Below, one piece after another: positions 1 through 5,612 of a stretch of DNA of 9,412 nucleotides. The stretch covers positions 1 through 9,412 of the forward strand of contig CALAHA010000176.1 of assembly GCA_937891565.1 (NCBI GenBank), read 5' to 3'. The notes beneath the pieces are model-generated. The model searched no databases. It was not told the origin of the DNA and worked only from the letters and a program-made list of their open reading frames with translations. Position numbers and translations under genes: made by a program. The stretch comes from an uncultured Ilumatobacter sp. (GTDB taxonomy: Bacteria > Actinomycetota > Acidimicrobiia > Acidimicrobiales > Ilumatobacteraceae). Each line of letters opens with the position of its first letter. Positions within the stretch are counted from its first letter, which is position 1.

Positions 1-762
1 GAAGCCGAGGAATGCCAGTGTCGTATACGTGAAGATGGCGTAGCCGAGGCGGACGGTTCCTTCCACTACCACGAGCCCGATCACGTTGGGCAATATCTCC
101 CGGGTGACGATGAAGAGGCCCGACTCGCCGCGCATCTTTGCCGACATGACGTAGTCAAGGTTGGACTCTGCGATTGCCGCCGAACGGATCGTGCGAGTGA
201 TCGCCGGCACGAAGAGCACAGCAATCGTTCCAATGATCACGGTGGTCGAGCGGCCGAAGGTGAAGATGATGACGATGGCCATCAGGATGATCGGAATCGA
301 CAGAATCGCTTCGATCATGCGGCTTAAAATTTCGTCGACCCAACCCTTGTAGTAGCCCATGATGAGGCCGAGGAACGTGCCGACCACGATGGCGACAGCA
401 GTGGAAATCGGAGCGATCGTGAGAATCTTGCGGGCACCGTAGATCACTCGGGTGTAGACATCCCATCCATTCTTGTCGGTGCCAAGCCACGCCTCGCTGC
501 CTGGCTTGACACGAGGCCCTGCTTCGACGAATTCTTTCGGGTCGAACGATGTAAGAATTCCCGGCAACACGCTGGCAATAATCCAGAATCCAACGATCAA
601 CACACCAACAACGAATCCGGGGCTGGTGTAGAGCACCCGGAACTGTTCTTTACGGATCTGCTTTTTTCCTTCACCCGTCACGGCGGCCTTGTTTGAAGTT
701 GCGTCTGGCGTCGACTCTTTCGGGGTTGGCGCAGGCGCGCCAGCTTCCTGGGTTCCGCTCAT
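1..762 (-). CDS. DppC/OppC-type ABC transporter permease, 3' end off the window
   Basis: Second inner-membrane permease of a peptide/nickel/opine-class ABC importer; with DppB it forms the channel through which the bound substrate passes, driven by ATPases not in this window. Translating from the ATG at 762 gives 254 uninterrupted residues up to base 1, so the C-terminus is missing. A polar, Ala/Pro-rich cytoplasmic N-terminus (residues 1-45) precedes the first membrane segment (about 47-69). The periplasmic loop carries the family-typical stretch WLGTDKNGWDVYTRVIYGAR (about 92-112). Hydrophobic segments follow at about 113-136, 152-170 and 174-190. The EAA loop that contacts the ATPase is at about 198-228, with DYVMSAKMRG and ILPNVIG. 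The start is fixed by TGATG overlap: the stop codon of dppB shares one base with this ATG, and GGGAG at 770-774 is a good ribosome site inside the end of dppB. The pair is therefore probably translationally coupled. Family assignment is secure; the substrate is unknown. Confidence 0.95.
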   Translation of the reverse strand, partial: MSGTQEAGAPAPTPKESTPDATSNKAAVTGEGKKQIRKEQFRVLYTSPGFVVGVLIVGFWIIASVLPGILTSFDPKEFVEAGPRVKPGSEAWLGTDKNGWDVYTRVIYGARKILTIAPISTAVAIVVGTFLGLIMGYYKGWVDEILSRMIEAILSIPIILMAIVIIFTFGRSTTVIIGTIAVLFVPAITRTIRSAAIAESNLDYVMSAKMRGESGLFIVTREILPNVIGLVVVEGTVRLGYAIFTYTTLAFLGF

Positions 763-1724
763 CAGTTGTCTCCCAACGATTGGCGTGTACGGGGGTTCAT
801 GTAGGCGATGAGAAGGTCAGCCGACAGCGTGGCGAGCATGTAGATGACGGCGACGGCGAGGACGCCGGCCCGCAGGACGGGATAGTCGGCGCGGTCGACG
901 GCTCGCAGGATCAGGTTGCCGACACCTTGGTAGCCAAACACCCGCTCAAGAGCAACCATGCCGCCGAAGAGGTAGCCGAGTTGGGTACCGAGAACAGCAA
1001 CGGTTGGCTGCAGTGCGTTGCGCGCAATGTGCTTGCGGAACACCTGGGGTATCGAGAGCCCACGCATGAACGCTGTACGGGCGTAATCGGAATCGAGCGC
1101 GGTGATGGTGCCAGCACGGGTCACGCGGGCGATGTAGCCGAAGTACACCATCAGCACGGCAATGACCGGCAGCAAGAGATGCTGGATCTGAACCAGCGGG
1201 CTCGATCCGGGCGGAGCAGCAGCCTGCACCTTGAAGAAGTCGACCGGGACGGCGAGAAAAGCCAGCAAGAACACGCCAGCCACGAAGTCGGGAATTGCCG
1301 AGAATGCAATACCGACATTGATGATCGTGCGATCGATCCAGGTGTCCTTCTTGTATGCCGTGATCAAGCCACCAAGAACCGAGACCGGCACGATCACGAT
1401 CAGAGCGAGAATCACCAGCTTGGCGGAGTTGCCAAGCGCGCTCCACACCAGGCTCATGACGGGTTCACCGGTAGCGACGGAGAAGGAGTCGCCGAAGTCG
1501 AGCGTGAAGACCGACTTGACCAGCTTCGACAGTTGAGTCAGAACCGAATCACGCAGACCCAACGATTCGGTGACCTGGATGAGTCGCTCGGGCGACGCCG
1601 TGCCGCCCGCGATCTTTCGAGCAGGGTCACCTGGAGCGATGTTGGGGATCAGCGTGACGATGACGAGCAAAAACGCCAAGGTAACGAAGGCGAGCATGAG
1701 TCGCCTGAAGATAAATCTGAACAC
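762..1724 (-). CDS. DppB/OppB-type ABC transporter permease
   Basis: First inner-membrane permease of the same importer, 320 residues, a normal full length for the family. The N-terminus has the characteristic FRFIFRRLM followed by a membrane segment (about 10-28) and PGDPARKIAG (31-40). LDFGDSFSVATGEPV (75-89) matches the conserved periplasmic segment. Further hydrophobic segments lie at about 101-123, 136-160, 182-203, 246-262 and 285-308. The EAA loop is at about 208-240 (DYARTAFMRGLS, then HIARNAL). The start is GTG at 1724, not ATG. It is preferred because an AGAAGGA ribosome site lies four bases upstream (1729-1735), and because a start at the internal Met10 would remove the conserved FxxRRL segment. 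The stop overlaps the ATG of the downstream permease by one base. It lies 115 bases after the binding-protein gene, with a strong hairpin between them, so permease expression may be lower than that of the binding protein. Confidence 0.96.
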   Translation of the reverse strand: MFRFIFRRLMLAFVTLAFLLVIVTLIPNIAPGDPARKIAGGTASPERLIQVTESLGLRDSVLTQLSKLVKSVFTLDFGDSFSVATGEPVMSLVWSALGNSAKLVILALIVIVPVSVLGGLITAYKKDTWIDRTIINVGIAFSAIPDFVAGVFLLAFLAVPVDFFKVQAAAPPGSSPLVQIQHLLLPVIAVLMVYFGYIARVTRAGTITALDSDYARTAFMRGLSIPQVFRKHIARNALQPTVAVLGTQLGYLFGGMVALERVFGYQGVGNLILRAVDRADYPVLRAGVLAVAVIYMLATLSADLLIAYMNPRTRQSLGDN

Positions 1725-1758
1725 GTATTCCTTCTCTGTCTTTCGAACGGTTGGTCCT

Positions 1759-1805
1759 GTAACGACAAAGGGCGCAGCGGTCGATCCGCTGCGCCCCGCC
1801 GTTAC
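1759..1805 (-). terminator. Intercistronic nested stem-loop between binding protein and permease genes
   Basis: A perfect 11-bp inverted repeat, arms GGGCGCAGCGG (1770-1780) and CCGCTGCGCCC (1786-1796), closes a 5-base loop. It is enclosed by a second perfect 6-bp pair, GTAACG (1759-1764) with CGTTAC (1800-1805), so the whole block can fold as one interrupted stem. In the minus-strand transcript the inner hairpin is followed by TTTGTCGTTA, a broken rather than solid U-run. It lies between the binding-protein stop (1840) and the permease GTG (1724). Such elements in importer operons are known to act as leaky terminators or as 3' mRNA stabilisers that raise binding-protein levels over permease. 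Which applies here is inference. Confidence 0.75.
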
Positions 1806-1810
1806 GACGA

Positions 1811-1826
1811 TCCGGCGTCGGCCGGA
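1811..1826 (-). other. Small GC-rich hairpin just after the binding-protein stop
   Basis: TCCGGC (1811-1816) and GCCGGA (1821-1826) form a perfect 6-bp stem with a 4-base loop, starting 13 bases past the stop codon of the binding-protein gene. It stands in tandem with the larger hairpin at 1759-1805 and may contribute to 3'-end protection of the upstream message. With only six pairs in GC-rich DNA, chance occurrence is possible. Confidence 0.4.
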
Positions 1827-1839
1827 GCGGGATGTTCGG

Positions 1840-3588
1840 TTAGCTCTTCGTCACATTCTGCATCTGCAGGTGACCAAGGGCTGTGGTTTCGAAGCCGTTG
1901 ATCGCGCTACTCGTTGCGGAGAGGTAGTTGAAGAACAACGGATAGCACGCCGGGGCGTCCTCATGGAGCAGGCGTTGGATCTTTCCGACTGCCGTCTTCT
2001 GACCAGCTACATCGGTGGCGCTCTGGTAGTCCTTGAAGTAACCGTCGAATTCGCTCGAGGCATAGTTCGAGGAATTCCAGTCCCCATCGGTGGCGAGTGC
2101 ACGGCCGAAGAAAATGTCCGGAGTCGGGCGGTGGCCATAGTCGACGATGCCGATCGCAGCCGAAGCGCCGCAGGGGCGACCCGGCCCACCAGACTCGGGC
2201 GACGTGCCCCAGCTTGCGCCGGTGCACCAGTACTCGCCGTAGAAGTCCGAGTTCGGCGTGACGCTCACCGGCGTCTTGATGCCAACGGCAGCCAGGTTTT
2301 GCTCGACGATGGCCGCAACAGCAGGAACCTCACCAATGTCGCCGACCTGAATTGGCAATTCGATGCCGTCTGCATAACCGGCGTCGGAGAGCAACTGCTT
2401 GGCCATCTCGGGGTCGTACGGGCGCTGTTCCTGCGTCTCGTCGAAGAACGGCAGCGTCTGGAAGACCGGGTGGTCGTTAGCGATTTGAGCCTGACCCTCG
2501 TACACCGTGCTGATGAGCTGTTCGCGGTTGATGGCGTAGCAAACGGCCTGGCGGACGCGAGGATCAGTGAACGGGCCACCATCGGGCAGTTGCGTGTTGA
2601 ACCAGATCTGGCGGTGGTTCGACGACGCCGGTCGCAAAATTTTGTAACTATCGTCTTGGAGCAGCGTTGCGCCGTCGGAGACCGAGAAGTCCTGGATAAT
2701 GTCGAGTTCGCCAGCGGCGAAGGCTGCGACCTTGGTACCGCCAGTCTCGAAGCCCTGCAACGTGACGCTGTCGAGCTTGACTGCGCCACCCCACCAGTTC
2801 GGGTTCGGAATGAACCTGGCACGGAACGACGACGGATCCCAATCGTCGAGCATCCAGGCACCAGTACCGGCCGGGCGCTCGCTCAGCGTGGTGCCGCTTG
2901 AGTAGTCGACCGGAGTGACCAGCGACTGCGGGTTGAACAACGACACGAGGACCGGCAGGTTGCCGTTCGGCGAGTCAAGGTTCACGACCACGGTCAGGTC
3001 ATCAGGTGCTTCGGTGGCGCCTTCGCTGACGACGCCGGCAAGACCAGCACCGGCTGCCACCATGCGCTCGATAGTGGCGACGACGTCGGCAGAGGTGAGC
3101 GGGCTGCCATCTTGCCAGGTGACACCAGGGCGAAGCTTGAAGGTCCACTGGCTGGCGTCGGCGTTGGGCGCCCACTCGGTGGCGAGCGCAGTTGCGGCGA
3201 TGTTGCCATCTGAGCCGAGCCCGACGAGATACTCGAAAGACTGCGCCACTACGGCGTACGTGCCGAGGTCAAGCATGTTGACTGGGTCGAGGCCCGAGGT
3301 GGTGTCACCGCTTTGAATGCCAGCGATGATGTCGCCACCGGCTGCAGCGGGCGCTGCGGCTTCTGTGGTCTTTGGCTCAGTGCTGCCGGTCTCCCCACTT
3401 GCGGAATCGCCGTCGCTGCTGCCGCAAGCGGCAATGATGCCACCCATGACAGGAACGGACAGGCCAATCATCGTGCCGCGACGAACGAAGTTGCGACGAC
3501 TGACCTTTCCCTGGGCATATGACTCGATGAGATCGAGCTCGATCGGTCCGACCGAGCTACGTGTCTGATCTAAACGTTTGAAGTCCAT
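1840..3588 (-). CDS. Family 5 extracellular solute-binding lipoprotein (peptide/nickel/opine type), Tat-exported
   Basis: Captures the substrate outside the membrane and hands it to the permease pair encoded downstream. It has 582 residues, normal for SBP_bac_5 proteins. Residues 30-35 (SRRNFV) form a twin-arginine motif, followed by a hydrophobic stretch (about 39-54) and a lipobox IIAAC with Cys55 as the expected acylated residue. Tat export and lipid anchoring are therefore likely. A low-complexity Ser/Thr/Ala/Glu linker follows (about 56-85). The family signature FKLRPGVTWQDGSPLTSADV lies at about 150-169. A second conserved block runs from TDPRVRQAVCYAINREQL (341-358) to YDPEMAKQLLSDAGY (391-405). 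Cys455 and Cys473 flank a Gly/Ser-rich loop before IGIVDYGHRP (479-488), and could form a disulphide. The ATG at 3588 is the sensible start because later Met codons would delete the Tat motif. A weak site, AGGGG, lies about 11 bases upstream. The ligand cannot be inferred from sequence. Confidence 0.95.
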   Translation of the reverse strand: MDFKRLDQTRSSVGPIELDLIESYAQGKVSRRNFVRRGTMIGLSVPVMGGIIAACGSSDGDSASGETGSTEPKTTEAAAPAAAGGDIIAGIQSGDTTSGLDPVNMLDLGTYAVVAQSFEYLVGLGSDGNIAATALATEWAPNADASQWTFKLRPGVTWQDGSPLTSADVVATIERMVAAGAGLAGVVSEGATEAPDDLTVVVNLDSPNGNLPVLVSLFNPQSLVTPVDYSSGTTLSERPAGTGAWMLDDWDPSSFRARFIPNPNWWGGAVKLDSVTLQGFETGGTKVAAFAAGELDIIQDFSVSDGATLLQDDSYKILRPASSNHRQIWFNTQLPDGGPFTDPRVRQAVCYAINREQLISTVYEGQAQIANDHPVFQTLPFFDETQEQRPYDPEMAKQLLSDAGYADGIELPIQVGDIGEVPAVAAIVEQNLAAVGIKTPVSVTPNSDFYGEYWCTGASWGTSPESGGPGRPCGASAAIGIVDYGHRPTPDIFFGRALATDGDWNSSNYASSEFDGYFKDYQSATDVAGQKTAVGKIQRLLHEDAPACYPLFFNYLSATSSAINGFETTALGHLQMQNVTKS

Positions 3589-3651
3589 CTGTGTAATTTC
3601 CCCTTGTAGAGCAATGAGTTCACGCCGGAGCGGACTACCCGCGACTCCTCG

Positions 3652-3680
3652 ACCATACCCATCCCGAACCGTGTGGACAA
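3652..3680 (-). promoter_or_regulatory. Candidate promoter of the importer operon
   Basis: On the minus strand, TTGTCC (3675-3680) is separated by exactly 17 bases from TATGGT (3652-3657). This is a fair match to -35 and -10 elements with the actinobacterial TAnnnT pattern. Initiation would fall near 3645 and leave a leader of roughly 57 bases before the binding-protein ATG. An inverted repeat CCGTGT (3669-3674) / ACACGG (3688-3693) surrounds the -35 and could be an operator. Prediction by eye only. Confidence 0.4.
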
Positions 3681-3715
3681 TTCATCGACACGGCTGTTCA
3701 AGTTTTGGCTGAGGC

Positions 3716-3749
3716 GTTCCGCAATGTAGCACAGTTCCACAATGTGGAA
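3716..3749. promoter_or_regulatory. Perfect 15-bp palindrome with a degenerate upstream copy: candidate operator pair
   Basis: TTCCACA-A-TGTGGAA (3735-3749) is a perfect odd-centred inverted repeat with 7-bp arms. Eighteen bases away, GTTCCGCAATGTAG (3716-3729) matches GTTCCACAATGTGG (3734-3747) at 12 of 14 positions in direct orientation, which suggests two binding sites for one regulator. Both lie in the non-coding gap between the deacetylase stop and the binding-protein start, about 130-160 bases upstream of the latter. TTCC...GGAA arms resemble operators of some IclR-family regulators, but no such regulator is encoded in the window and the factor is unknown. Confidence 0.55.
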
Positions 3750-3752
3750 TGA

Positions 3753-3771
3753 CGCCCGTCACAATCGGGCG
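3753..3771 (-). terminator. Weak hairpin after the deacetylase gene
   Basis: CGCCCG (3753-3758) and CGGGCG (3766-3771) form a perfect 6-bp stem with a 7-base loop, starting nine bases past the deacetylase stop codon. No U-run follows, only TCATTCC on the minus strand. It could end or slow the TetR/deacetylase transcript, but read-through into the importer operon remains possible. Confidence 0.4.
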
Positions 3772-3780
3772 ATAAACGGC

Positions 3781-4830
3781 TTAAAGCGTTGCGAGGCCCG
3801 CAAGCCATCGGTTGACGTTGTTGCCGAGCGAGGCCACGTCGTACCCGCCTTCTTGCACCACCACGGTCGGCACAGAAAGTTGAGCAACAAGCGCTCCCTG
3901 CGCCTCGAATCCGTCGGCGGTGACTGCGAGATCTGAGATCGGATCGTTGTGGAAGGCGTCAACGCCGAGCGATACCACGAGGAGATCCGGCCCAAACGCG
4001 TCGATGGCCTGCAGTGCTCCGGTCAGCGCCATGGCGTAGTGATCGTCGCCGGCGCCAAGCGGGAGCGGGACGTTGAGATTGGCACCCCTGCCCCGGCCGG
4101 AACCGACCTCGTCGGCGTAGCCAGTGATGTATGGATAGGCCCGTGCCGGATCGCCGTGCAACGACACGTACTGCACGTCGTCACGCTGGTAGAAAATCTG
4201 CTGGGTGCCGTTGCCGTGGTGATAGTCGACGTCGAGCACCGTGACCTTCGAACCCGTGGTCGAGGCCGCATGATGCGCTGCAACGGCTGCGTTATTGAAA
4301 AAGCAATAGCCGCCATAGAGCGACATCGGCGCATGGTGCCCCGGCGGGCGACACAGGCCGTACACCGCTCGTTCGCCGCCCAGCACCAGCGATGTGGCAC
4401 TCAGCGCAACGTCAACTGCCGAGGTCGCAGCTTCGAAGGTGCCCTCCGTCAGCGGCGTCGTCGTCTCGAAGCACCACCGACCGAGTTCAGTGTCGATGCC
4501 GTGGTGGGCTCGAAACTCACCAATCCCTTCCATCAGGCCGGGCATTCGGAAGAGATCGGGCACCACATCATGAGTACCCGGGTGAGCCGCCTGATAGTCG
4601 GCCCAGGCGTTCGACAGGAACCGCACGAGACCGGGGTCGTGTACGGCCTCGATCGGCGTTGCCCCCCACCGATCGGGCTCCCGAATCTGGTGGGCTGCAT
4701 CGGCGGCGAGCACCTGGTGGATCGCATCGGCACGGCCGGGGTGTTCGAAGGGGTCCTGGAGCCCCGACGACTCGATTTCGGCGAGCGGGGCGTGCTTGCG
4801 CTGACGCGATGGTGACGAGACGACCAACAT
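3781..4830 (-). CDS. Acetylpolyamine amidohydrolase-like deacetylase (histone-deacetylase superfamily)
   Basis: Zinc-dependent amidohydrolase expected to remove acetyl or related acyl groups from a small amine such as an acetylpolyamine, in the cytoplasm. It has 349 residues, close to the roughly 340 of characterised bacterial acetylpolyamine amidohydrolases. Catalytic motifs are present in order: RPPGHHA with the paired histidines His165/His166; GGYCFFNNAA (173-182); DVDYHHGNGT (200-209) with zinc ligands Asp202 and His204; SLHGDP (223-228); GVDAFHNDP (289-297) with the third ligand Asp291; and QEGGY with catalytic Tyr330. The whole active site is therefore intact. The early segment DPFEHPGRADAI (26-37) also fits this subfamily. 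The ATG at 4830 has a strong ribosome site, AGAGGGAGA, centred about ten bases upstream (4837-4845). It lies 33 bases after a TetR-type gene on the same strand, probably one transcript, and upstream of a peptide-type importer. Other superfamily members act on acetoin-related or protein substrates, so the exact substrate is inferred. Confidence 0.9.
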   Translation of the reverse strand: MLVVSSPSRQRKHAPLAEIESSGLQDPFEHPGRADAIHQVLAADAAHQIREPDRWGATPIEAVHDPGLVRFLSNAWADYQAAHPGTHDVVPDLFRMPGLMEGIGEFRAHHGIDTELGRWCFETTTPLTEGTFEAATSAVDVALSATSLVLGGERAVYGLCRPPGHHAPMSLYGGYCFFNNAAVAAHHAASTTGSKVTVLDVDYHHGNGTQQIFYQRDDVQYVSLHGDPARAYPYITGYADEVGSGRGRGANLNVPLPLGAGDDHYAMALTGALQAIDAFGPDLLVVSLGVDAFHNDPISDLAVTADGFEAQGALVAQLSVPTVVVQEGGYDVASLGNNVNRWLAGLATL

Positions 4831-4844
4831 TCGATATCTCCCTC

Positions 4845-4868
4845 TACTTAATTACTCAATTACTCAAC
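4845..4868. repeat. Three tandem copies of an 8-bp unit at the regulator/deacetylase junction
   Basis: Units TACTTAAT (4845-4852), TACTCAAT (4853-4860) and TACTCAAC (4861-4868) follow each other without spacers, the outer two each differing by one base from the middle unit. The array is AT-rich in an otherwise GC-rich region. It contains the stop codon of the TetR gene (4864-4866) and ends next to the ribosome site of the deacetylase gene. Copy-number change would alter the intergenic spacing. Confidence 0.8.
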
Positions 4869-5499
4869 GGCTGATGCCTGAGGCCGCCAAGGCCGCACGG
4901 CGAGCGCTGCCATCGGCAAGAACAGCGGCAAGTGTCAGCTCGAGGCCGAGATCAGACGAGTCACGATACGCGTCCCATTCGATTGCGCCGGTGGCCCACT
5001 TCTCCAACCGGTTCATACGCGTCGTAAAAACGTGTCGAGCAAGTCGCTCGACGTCGCAGTCGACAACGAACAGTCCGTCGGCTGCCGCCTTGGCGAAGTC
5101 GGCTTCGATGAAGGCCACGACACGGTCGCCGACTTCACCCATGCCGTGGGAGCCGGGCCCCTGCTTCATGGTCGAGAAAATTGGACGCCATACGTCGGTC
5201 GCTGCGCAAAACTCGGCGTCGAGCGCTGCGAACAACGCACGCGTAGTGTCGATTGGACGGTGCGGGGGCTCCGCATCGAACTCGACTTCGAGCTGATCAA
5301 GCCCGTTGCTGACAAAGGCGACGAGCACACCATCGCGATCTCCGAACTGGTTGTAGAGCGTGGCGACAGCGACCCCGGCCTGCGCTGCGAGCTTGCGCAT
5401 CGTGAGGCCCTCGAGACCGTGCTCGGCAATCAGCGCGCCAGCAGCCACGAGGACGTCGCTGCGCGTCTGCTCCTGTCGACGCTCCCAGCCATCTGCCAT
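4864..5499 (-). CDS. TetR/AcrR-family transcriptional regulator
   Basis: A DNA-binding repressor of 211 residues, typical for the family. The N-terminal helix-turn-helix domain is at about 12-60: TRSDVLVAAGALIAEHG, then LTMRKLAAQAGVAVATLYNQFG, with the recognition helix around 43-51. The C-terminal ligand-binding region is variable, helical in character, and gives no clue to the inducer. The ATG at 5499 places the domain at the usual distance from the N-terminus. A clear ribosome site is lacking; AGGA ten bases upstream is the best candidate. It is co-directional with the deacetylase 33 bases downstream and divergent from the LLM oxidoreductase, so it plausibly controls one or both, as well as itself. 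A perfect ATCCTAGGAT palindrome lies just upstream of its start. Target assignment is inference from position. Confidence 0.93.
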   Translation of the reverse strand: MADGWERRQEQTRSDVLVAAGALIAEHGLEGLTMRKLAAQAGVAVATLYNQFGDRDGVLVAFVSNGLDQLEVEFDAEPPHRPIDTTRALFAALDAEFCAATDVWRPIFSTMKQGPGSHGMGEVGDRVVAFIEADFAKAAADGLFVVDCDVERLARHVFTTRMNRLEKWATGAIEWDAYRDSSDLGLELTLAAVLADGSARRAALAASGISR

Positions 5500-5508
5500 A
5501 GAGTCAGC

Positions 5509-5518
5509 ATCCTAGGAT
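5509..5518. promoter_or_regulatory. ATCCTAGGAT palindrome overlapping a possible TetR-gene -10 element
   Basis: A perfect 10-bp palindrome is centred 14-15 bases upstream of the regulator's ATG. On the minus strand it contains TAGGAT (5509-5514), which fits the TAnnAT -10 pattern and ends nine bases before the ATG. A bound protein would block that promoter, consistent with autorepression. No convincing -35 is visible, and TetR operators are usually longer, so this is only a candidate. Confidence 0.35.
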
Positions 5519-5576
5519 CTCCGAGTCTGAGGTCGGGTACGCCGGGTTACATCACCGGTTTCAACTCCAGTTCACC

Positions 5577-5605
5577 TTGACATTTGTTGAGAACAGTATT
5601 CCAAT
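5577..5605 (+). promoter_or_regulatory. Promoter of the LLM oxidoreductase gene, leaderless type
   Basis: A perfect -35 consensus TTGACA (5577-5582) is followed after exactly 17 bases by TCCAAT (5600-5605), which matches TATAAT at four positions. Seven bases further on is the ATG at 5613, so transcription would start at or within a base of the start codon. There is no Shine-Dalgarno sequence before this ATG. This arrangement is typical of leaderless actinobacterial genes. It also explains why the in-frame TTG at 5577 should not be taken as the start. Confidence 0.6.
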
Positions 5606-5612
5606 CAGCGTC

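Noticed and set aside
693..1901. Long plus-strand open frame of 402 codons
   Set aside because: It lies antisense to the clear DppB permease and has low-complexity, charged composition with no family motifs; long opposite-strand frames are expected in GC-rich DNA.
1570..2901. Long plus-strand open frame of 443 codons
   Set aside because: It is antisense to the binding-protein gene, which has full family motifs and a Tat lipoprotein signal; the frame's protein has no recognisable domain.
3949..4815. Plus-strand open frame of 288 codons
   Set aside because: It mirrors the deacetylase gene, whose catalytic residues are all intact on the minus strand.
5577..5612. TTG at 5577 as start of the LLM oxidoreductase
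   Set aside because: The TTG is part of a perfect -35 hexamer, the added residues do not fit the family, and the homologous start is the ATG at 5613.
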